Assembly (NCBI RefSeq): GCF_000344685.1
Contig: NW_006920414.1
Location: 642,714 to 706,713, forward strand
Source: Gloeophyllum trabeum ATCC 11539
Lineage: Eukaryota > Basidiomycota > Agaricomycetes > Gloeophyllales > Gloeophyllaceae
Direction of reading: 5' to 3'
DNA length: 64,000 nucleotides
A model generated the notes under the pieces. That model saw only the letters and a list, made by a program, of their open reading frames with translations. It was not told where the DNA came from and did not search any database. The translations under genes and the position numbers were made by a program. Each line of letters begins with the position of its first letter. The stretch's first letter is position 1. Below are positions 56,304-64,000 of the stretch, piece by piece.

Positions 56304-58492
56304 ATGTCTGACGACTCGGAATCTCGGCCCTTGCTCGCGGAAAGGTTCCATGACACCACCTCTAGTAATGACACCGATGTTCAGATCCAAGGGAGTTGCC
56401 TGGCAGACCGCCGGAGCGTGCTCTCCATAGTAAGTGGTCGTTCCGAATGAAAAGACATGTAGTTGTATGCTGTATGCAACGATTGGAAACCCAATGCCTC
56501 CACGGGTCTCGCTAGGAGTTCAGGTTTGGCATTCTAACTCGGTTCTTCTAGGTTCTTCCCCTGGCTATCGGTGTCTTCCTGACTGCGCTGGACACCACCA
56601 TCGTCGTGTCTTCATATGCGTCCATTGGCAGCCAATTCAACCAACTAGAAAATACTAGTTGGATTGCAAGTGGATATGTGCTTACGGTAACCAGTTTTCA
56701 GTGAGCCATTCCATCGTGCTTCTCCATAGCGGCTCTGCGAATTGTAAAATAGACCTTTGTACGGGAAGTTGAGCGACATCTTCGGACGCAAGCCATGCTT
56801 GCTGACAGCCTACGTGTTCTTTGGCGTCGGATGTTTGCTCTGTGGAGTTGCGAAAGACATGTATTGGTTAATTGCTGCCCGAGCAATGTCGGGCATAGGC
56901 GGCGGAGGTATATTGACGTAAGTGGCAAACAACGTGACATTGACAGAATACGTCTCTGACTAGTGCGAATGCAGGGTTGGGTCCATCATAGTGTCTGATG
57001 TAGTTCCATTACGCTCAAGGGGTACCTGGCAAGGTATCGCCCTCTTTAGGGACCGTTCATCACTGGAGCTGACACGGGTCCTCAGGTATTCTCAATATCA
57101 TCTTTGCTACTGGGCAAGTCACTGGCTCTCCGCTAGGCGGGGCTTTTGCCGATAGTATAGGCTGGAGATGGTCAGTAACATTGCGGTCCCTTCCCACTCT
57201 GTGTCCCATTGTTTCCCCATCGGACAGGGTGTTCCTCCTTCAAGTTCCCTTAACTGCAGCGGCCTTTTTGTCAGTCAGCCTGGTCCTGAAGCTTCCTACG
57301 AAAGCTTCGGAAGAGGACTTCTACTCCCGACTCAAGCGGGTGGATTTTGCTGGTGCAGCGGCCCTCATATCCTCGATCTTCTTCCTCCTGCTGGGTCTTG
57401 ATAGAGGCGGTAATATCGCCTGGTTAGACTCAGTTACAGTCTCTTGCCTCGTTATATCCCTCATTTCATTCTGCTTCCTCGCCATCGTCGAGTTCAAGCT
57501 AGCTCGGGAACCCTTCGCACCGGCACGCATCATGCTGTCATCGTCCCTCTCCAGCCCGTTTATGTGCAACTTCTTTGGTACCATGTCCTTCATGTGTCTC
57601 TTCTACCAGCTACCCTTATACTTCCAGGTGGTACAAAGTATGACTGCCTCGCAAGCTGGCTTGGGACTGTTGCCCACTATCTTTGCCGGGACGCTCGGTA
57701 GTTTGACCGGGGGGCTGATCATCCAGGCCACTGGAAAATACTATATCCTCACTGTGTGCATGTACGGCACAATGTTGGTGGGAACGGTTCTCATAGCGTT
57801 AATCACCGGTCACATTGGCTATTCACTGGTTGGGATTATAGTTGGTGAGGCCACCGCTCTCCCGTGCCTCGACCTTCTTTTTTGATGGCTACGCTCGACT
57901 ACAGGTTTGGTTCTCATGTCCCTTGGCAATGGTAAGTTTACACTATGAACTCCCCTTCGTTAGCCTATTCACTGCCTCAGGCACCGGTGTCACTACAACT
58001 CTAGTCGCCCTAATAGCGAATGCTGGGCCTCAAGACCAAGCTGTCGCGATCGCCGGTACATGCTTGGCCTCCCTGTGAAGAGAAGATGGTTCACTGACTT
58101 CCACCAGTATCGTACCTTTATCGGTCTTTGGGCCAGGTGATCGGGATATCAGTGGGCAGTACTCTTATCCAGAACGAACTTCGACATCTCTTGGGGCAAC
58201 GCCTGACCGGGTATGACCTGGATGTGGAACAGGTACGCAGCATATCTTCCAGCGCGTGATTCTCGAATACAGAGACGTTTAGGTTGCACGGCGAGTTCGA
58301 GAATCTCTGGAATACATCAATGGACTCGATCCCGAGGTACGGGCGGTTGTGAGACAGTCATATGGCGATGCTTTTCCTTTCGCCTTCTCTTTTTCGGTCG
58401 CTACGGCTGTAGCTGCGTTATGCGCCGCCTTCTTTGTTAAGGAGAAGAGTCTTTCGAAACCACGTCCGTCCCAGGAGTCATCTGATGAATAA
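56304..58492 (+). CDS. MFS transporter, DHA2 (14-TM) drug/toxin or basic amino acid exporter type
   Basis: Ten exons: join(56304..56429, 56552..56700, 56753..56917, 56975..57033, 57086..57170, 57228..57844, 57905..57931, 57981..58055, 58108..58232, 58283..58492), 545 residues, phases consistent. Landmarks are LAIGVFLTALDTTIVVSS in TM1, motif A-like GKLSDIFGRKPCLL, ARAMSGIGGGGI, VPLRSRGTWQG and motif C-like GQVTGSPLGGAFADSIGW. FFGTMSFMCLFYQLPLYFQ and a C-terminal hydrophobic segment ending in a Ser/Lys tail follow. Family members export secondary metabolites or load basic amino acids into vacuoles (Vba type). Its place beside the RiPP-like genes favours export, but that is inference. Confidence 0.85.
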
Positions 58493-59443
58493 GTCTGTTT
58501 TGGAAGGACGTTATTACCGCTTGGAAGGGGTGAGAAGATGAAGATAGGGGTAAAGGAAATGGGTAAGTATGTTGTACTTCCGTGCATGACATACACAAGT
58601 GCTTTACCACCTCTTCGCGAGTTGAGCCTCTATGTGCACCTAAGGTAGCTATCGTTAACTCTGTTTCATGAATCAGCGGTCTGCTATCTGAGACGGACGC
58701 CCTACATGAACTGTGATTGATTTCTTTCTGTTCACAGGTAACCGTAACCCAATGTAAGCACATTTCCCTCACAGGGTTCGAGGCGCAGTTCACAAACCCC
58801 GGCTACATCTGATGGCGACTCTGATCGACAGATCCTTCGCAGGCCCGGGGTCCTGTCAACCTACTTATCGCGGCTCCTAGATTTCTGCAACGTCTCATCT
58901 GTTTCCAACTGCCCCTGCCGATCTAACTTATTCTTGCACCACCTGCTAATCCGCACACCTTTCACAGGACAAATGGGTTGTCACTGACTTAACGAATACC
59001 CGCTGTTAGTGAGACGCAGGTCATAGCCAAACCAGATATCTCGTTCCCATCATGGGGCGCTCATCACGACCTCGGCATATTATGTCCCGTGTTGGTCCAG
59101 AGCTGGAACACCGGAACAATGCGCTCAAAGATAGTGGTCTGGGAAACAAAAGCAATCTCTCCTGCCAAAGGAGCCGGCCCGCAGGGTTTTGCATTGCTTA
59201 CTGGCAGGCACGTCAGTACGTCTCATGAACTTTGATGTCTAAGTATAGAATCGGGTCCGCAGATACAGCTTAATGCAGGGCTGTCATCGTCGTGAATGAT
59301 CATATCTTTCATACGTGGGTGACGGACAATTGAGTTCTCTGCGAATCACCGCAAAAAGAGAGCAAGGCAGCGATAAATAAGTATGCATGGCGTGCTGAGA
59401 TTGAGCCGTATCCTTGTGAGCACGCTTCGAAGACTTGTTTGCG
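58493..59443. other. Intergenic between the MFS and 7TM genes
   Basis: 0.95 kb. No splice-supported exon, Lys-Arg repeat or RNA gene was recognised. Confidence 0.45.
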
Positions 59444-60738
59444 ATGGCTTACCCTGTAGACAAAGCCTGGCTGGTGGGAATTTTGGTGGAAGGTGTCCTA
59501 TACGGTGAAACCATTGCGGCCCTCCTGTGCTCGATAGAGCTGACTGCTCAACGAAGGAATCCACATCGTCCTGTTTGGGTTCTCCCTGACTTTCCTCGTC
59601 TGGCGAAGGGGCAAAACTAACATTAATTGGCTCATGCTTCTGTCGACCTGCGTTATATTCTGCGCCTCGACTGCTCACTTCGGTGTAGCGTTCAATAACC
59701 TCGTCACTGCATTTGTGAGCTTCGTTGTATCCATCCCTTCTGCTACTAAGCTTGCATCCATAACTTCTGTCCCCATGGCAGATCACTAAACGAGACGAAC
59801 CTGGAGGGCCTGCAGCCGTCATCAACAGTGCAGACCTTGTGTTTCCAATAAATCTCATGTTCAGTATCAACAACTTCTTGGGAGATTGTATCCTGGTTCG
59901 CTTTCCTAGAAATTTATCGCTTACTTCTGCTCATTGATGCGCCTCCAGACATATCGGTGCTGGGTAGTGTGGCAAAAAGACTTACGTGTCGCACTGGTCC
60001 CTATCCTCCTTCTACTCGTCTACGTCGGTGAGTGATCAAATACTCTAAGCTTTTCATATCCTCACCAGGTCAAGCACAGCTTCCGCTATTGTGGGGTTGT
60101 ACAACTTTCATCAAGAGGCAAAATATGGCAATCACTTCACCGCTGGCATCGCCGATTTTGGCACTGCTTCTTTTGCTATCTCTCTCGCTCTTAACATTCT
60201 CATGACGTCCCTCATCGCTGGAAGAATCTATTCTCTCGCTCGGCAGAATAGGATTGCTCTCTCGGCTCGCCACACGAAACAATACATGTCGATCATAGGC
60301 ATCATCCTCGAATCTGGTGCTCTGTTCACTGCGGCTCAAGTCGTCTTCCTGGCGATATGGCATCAAAGCACTATCCATCATGCAACAGGTGCCGATGCGA
60401 TCACGGCAGTCATGGTGGCACAAGTATATGTGAGTGTTTGCGCAGTTGCTAGGTACCATCATATTCACAAGACTTCTGGGATATAGTGCATCGTGCCCAC
60501 TCTTATAATCGTTCGAGTGGGGTCGGGATCGTCGTACGACAACACTTCAGCCCTCGGGGGCTCTCAAAAGCCCGTTAGCACTATCAAGTTCAGCACCAGG
60601 TCGCCTGCAGCAGAAGATAGCAAAGCAGGAACGGATTCACAGACAGCAGTTAGTTCAATGTACTATGCCTCTCGTTCAGTTACCGAGGCCGACGTCAACG
60701 ACCTGTCACTTGTACGAGTTAAAGCTGAAAATGTGTAG
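59444..60738 (+). CDS. Basidiomycete 7TM integral membrane protein
   Basis: Model join(59444..59504, 59557..59714, 59782..59895, 59949..60027, 60080..60429, 60487..60738), 337 residues. Hydrophobic segments appear in order: LVGILVEGVLYGIHIVLF, MLLSTCVIFCASTAHFGVAF, the DLVFPINLMFSIN segment, VALVPILLLLVYV, ADFGTASFAISLALNILMTS, ILESGALFTAAQVVFLAI and VAQVYCIVPTLIIVRVG. GDCILTYRCWVVWQKD marks the cytosolic loop typical of a large Agaricomycete family of seven-helix proteins without known ligand. The tail is Ser/Thr-rich. No GPCR signature is certain. It follows the MFS gene in the same direction. Confidence 0.78.
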
Positions 60739-60938
60739 CATCGGTGCGTATTCTAGTTATGTAAGTGCGTAGACCCCCGCATGTCGTATTACTATTTCTC
60801 GGAAAGACGGTCACTTTTAATTTCCCCTGTAATACTTTCGGTCACTGCGAATCGAGTCTGGCGGTGTTCTGACAATAATGTGTAATGAGTGGAAGAACAA
60901 AATACTACTACGTCGGTGGCATATGTAGCTTTAGCGCC

Positions 60939-63406
60939 TTAATGCCCAGCATGCATCCCGTTCCACAACCTACCAGGCAAGCCGAACATTCCTCCCCTCC
61001 GGCAAATCTCCTCCATGGCGTCCTGGCTTAACTCGCTTTCCATCGCACCGACAGCACTTACATTTACTGCAACACCTTTTTCCTTCTCCGGCTCGTACCT
61101 CACTGTAACCTCCAAGAGACCCGATATGGGTGGCTTTTCAGGAGAAGTCATGATTATGGTTGGACGGGAGGAAGAGAAAGTGGACAGGGATGAGTCGAAG
61201 AGAGGATGATGCGCTGGATCGGGGTCGGCTGAAGAGGCAATATAGACGTTCACGGGGATCTTCCGGGGCGTAATGGAGCCTGCCAAGTTACACTGGAGTT
61301 GGTAATCAATACAGGAGAGAATTGAAAATACACCGACCACTCAGTACGGCGTGCAGGTCTTCTTCCGTTACATCAGCATCTTCGTCTTCCGGTGGCGCTC
61401 CCGTCGGGCGGTCTTTAATATTCGCCAAACCCTCCGGCAACCATTGGCAACCGAGAAGAGTCTGGTTGAGCCATGCTTGTTCTTTCACTATCTGGTAGAC
61501 AAGGTCAGCAAGCACGATCAAGTTTGACCAAGTCCCATACCTCCAAAATTCCCCAAACTTCTTTCATGTTTCTTACCTGCACCCGTTCCAGGAAGAAACC
61601 TGGTTCCTCTGGGGCAGTCAGACGGAGTTGAAGGTCCGGATGTGATGCAGTGGGGGATGTCTGGAGGTAACTCAGTAATCAGGCTGCTTAATATATTACT
61701 GTTGTGTACACACGTAGACAGCGGTGTACCTTTCAGGAGAGACCAGGTTCGAGGCATCGGGATTCAACTGTTCCGTGACGAAAGCGAACAGCACGTGAGT
61801 AAGGATTTCGATACTGCTGTACCAAGAGACGTCATAAACACGCACTAACAAGTCCACCCAGCTCCCCCCTCCGAAGCTCATCATTCCACCCATTCCACCC
61901 GCTGTCATACCCCCGAACGGATTCACGATGATTTCGATCTCATGCATCCGACTCTGAGCCATGACCATGCCCCTCGACCTCCCACCCTCCGTGAAGTCTA
62001 AGTCCCACCTATATCTCAGCGTCTCCGCCGATTCCTCACCTTGAGATTGGGGTTGAGACTGAGGGCCAGGAAAAGCATAGCCCGTCTCCTCCGGCGTGGA
62101 GAGCAAAGGGAACGTCGGCCGAGTACTCAGTGGGGGCATTTCCATCGAGTCCTCCGACATGTGGATTTGGGACTGCGCCTGCTGAACGAGGTGGAGGCTA
62201 GCTAACGTGACCCCCGGTGGCTTCGGGTGGGAGTTGAGGTAAGTGCGGAGATGAGGGACGGGTATGTCGATTGAGCTTCCTGAGGAAGACTGGCGGGTTT
62301 GGGAGGGGGAGGAGCGGAGGAGCGTGAGGTATGAAAGCGGGGAGATGTGGATGAGGAAGGACATCGTAGGAGAGTTAGTGTAAGGTAATGGCAGTGAGTG
62401 CGCACGCATGAGATAGATATCAAGGGGCGTTGGATCCAAGGATAACGATCTTCCTCGAAGGATGCTACCTGAGATCTACCGCCATGAATATGACAATGGC
62501 AATACTCACCTTGATATAGCCTCCGTCTCGCTCTTGGTTACTCCCTGAATAGAAGAAGCCAACCGATCGACCTCACCGAACCACCGTAAGCCAGAGTCTC
62601 CTTCCTTTGCAGCCAAGCTATCCAAGCTCATAAGGTACTCTAAACTCTTCGCGACGACCTTGGCCAGCCTCGCGGCTTCCGCGCAGTCCTGTGTCTCCTC
62701 GGATCTCTGCGCTTCGTCTAAGAATCGCCGAATCACTTCCATCAGGAAGATGTCGAGAGATGTCGAGCCGACAGCGTTGCTCGCCCCTGCACTCGCACTG
62801 GGCACAGCATAGCTCGTCTTCACGTTCGTCAGCGTTAACTTGGGGCCGGCCGCATCGTTCCTATCCAGAGCAACCTCGACGTCCACTACGAGGACCTTCC
62901 CTCCAAGGACCAGCAAAATCCTCCCATCGCGCTCTTCTTCTCGGAAGCACTCCATCCCCGCTGAGGTCCCCCATGTCTCCAGTCGTGAGAGACAGTAGAG
63001 AGGTATGAGAGCTCGGTCCAGAGGAATGTCTTCGATGTATTCTGTCTTATAGTGTGCTTTGCGAAGCTCTGATATCGTGTGGGCGATGCCTGTCTCCGAC
63101 TACTAAATAGCACATGGGCACCTCAGCCTGACTTCTGGTAAAGCCTTGTGATCTTACCGAATGCAAAGTACTCTGGATAGCGGCATGTTGTCGCAAAGTG
63201 GATACTAGCTTAGGGTTTGAGTAAGGAAGCGACAAGTGAAGATTTAGTGATTGCGAGAGGATGCTCGTCGCATCGAGCAAGCTCCTCAATTCAGCTGTCG
63301 ATGTCTCGGATGAGGAAGCGAATGGGTGGAGGGTGTTTGTTGGCAACGCGTCCGGCGAAGCGTACTTGTACAAAGTCGTCAGCAGACTGTCCGTTCCGTC
63401 CATCAC
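60939..63406 (-). CDS. MED1: Mediator complex subunit 1
   Basis: Model complement(join(60939..61279, 61338..61491, 61541..61660, 61714..61767, 61846..62449, 62510..63099, 63158..63406)), 703 residues. The conserved part lies in exon 2: TGIAHTISELRKAHY, IPLDRALIPLYCLSRLETWG, then RILLVLGGKVLVVDVEVAL and LTLTNVKTSYAV, the pattern of fungal Med1 (a middle-module subunit contacting activators). SLDIFLMEVIRRFLD and ALDPTPLDIYLMR-type segments follow. Later exons give SWVDLLLNPDASN, SPERYTAVY, RLTAPEEPGFFLERV and a C-terminal GGMFGLPGRLWNG. The acceptor of intron 1 is chosen among several nearby AGs by frame. Intron 6 has a GTCGGT donor. Confidence 0.72.
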
Positions 63407-64000
63407 GTACGTGGAAGAGAGCAGTTATGGGAGTTAAATCTGTAACAGAAACGCGGGAGTCGTTGTGGCAGAGTTCAAGTAAGGGCGTGTGAGGATTCGG
63501 CCCGGGAACGGGGGCTATAGGCGGTCCAGGCGTGGGGAGACTCGCGTGCCGTGCCGATTGTGGCTGAGGATCGGGCTGTGGCTTAGGGATCGAGCAGCCA
63601 CAGTATTCAGTATCGCTGTATCCCTCATTATTTTCCTTACCCTCTTACTCAGCGTTCAGGAAGTTTTCCATTGTCTAGACCCTACTGTTATCATATAAAA
63701 GACCTAGTATTGTACCGTGTAGAGACAGGCGTTCTACAATCGAGACTTTACCACTGTCTACGAGCGTGTGAACATTTGCCTACCCTATTCGTCGTGTGCG
63801 GTATCGGACTACGCCGAAACCTCACATATTTTTGACAGAACCAAAGCTCTCGCTCTAGTCTCTGCTTAGTATTATTCGTCTGGGCGACTCTTGGGCTGAT
63901 CACCCGTGACCTCCGACGGCTTCTACTTCGACAGCGACACTCGACTTTGACTTCGATTCCGATTTCGACTCCGACTCAACTCCGACCATCGCCACTCAAT
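63407..64000. other. MED1 promoter and edge of an unseen gene
   Basis: The last 70 bases contain an Asp/Phe/Ser-coding low-complexity run (GACTTTGAC, GATTCCGATTTCGAC) that may be the start of a gene beyond the window. Nothing else is supported. Confidence 0.35.

Overview
This window is nuclear DNA of a filamentous basidiomycete, most likely an Agaricomycete. The evidence is many genes split by 45-75 nt GT-AG introns with CTNAY branch sites, a local family of fungal BTB proteins, basidiomycete-style 7TM and DUF3328 (UstYa) proteins, and paralogues of yeast housekeeping genes. Exon models were assembled by hand from splice signals. For every spliced gene with a stated start and stop (RPP40 to MED1) the summed exon lengths are divisible by three and the phases agree.

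Layout. 1-10 kb: end of an MFS permease, a low-complexity protein, RNase P/MRP subunit Rpp40, an unrecognised membrane protein, dolichyldiphosphatase (CAX4), pantothenate synthetase (PAN6) and a weak possible gene. 10-18 kb: two BCS1-like AAA ATPases in convergent, inverted orientation with related promoters. Between them lie a tRNA-like element, a possible MITE and a 745 bp tandem duplication. 19-27 kb: NAD(P)HX dehydratase, a Ure2-type glutathione transferase interrupted by a doubtful 789-N gap, and phosphoglucomutase. 27-43 kb: five BTB genes (one a pseudogene), a Reg1-like PP1 regulator and a repeat-rich gene-poor tract. 44-52 kb: cardiolipin synthase and a large PACT-domain spindle pole body protein. 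52-61 kb: two UstYa-family proteins, a tiny seven-exon secreted repeat peptide, a DHA2-type MFS exporter and a 7TM protein. 61-64 kb: Mediator subunit MED1 and the promoter of a gene beyond the edge.

The most interesting locus is 52.5-58.5 kb. A 100-residue secreted precursor at 54653-55262 carries three units, each holding the pattern Trp-x4-Tyr, with Lys-Arg sites between units. It sits between two UstYa-like oxidases and an efflux-type MFS. UstYa proteins are the cyclases/oxidases of dikaritin RiPPs (ustiloxin, phomopsin, asperipin), so this looks like a basidiomycete RiPP cluster with a W-x4-Y core that I do not recognise from described families. Its exons alternate core and spacer and all six introns are phase 1.

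The rest is mainly core metabolism and cell biology: N-glycan lipid carrier recycling, CoA precursor synthesis, glycolytic flux, mitochondrial lipid and chaperone functions, glucose signalling, SPB assembly and transcription.
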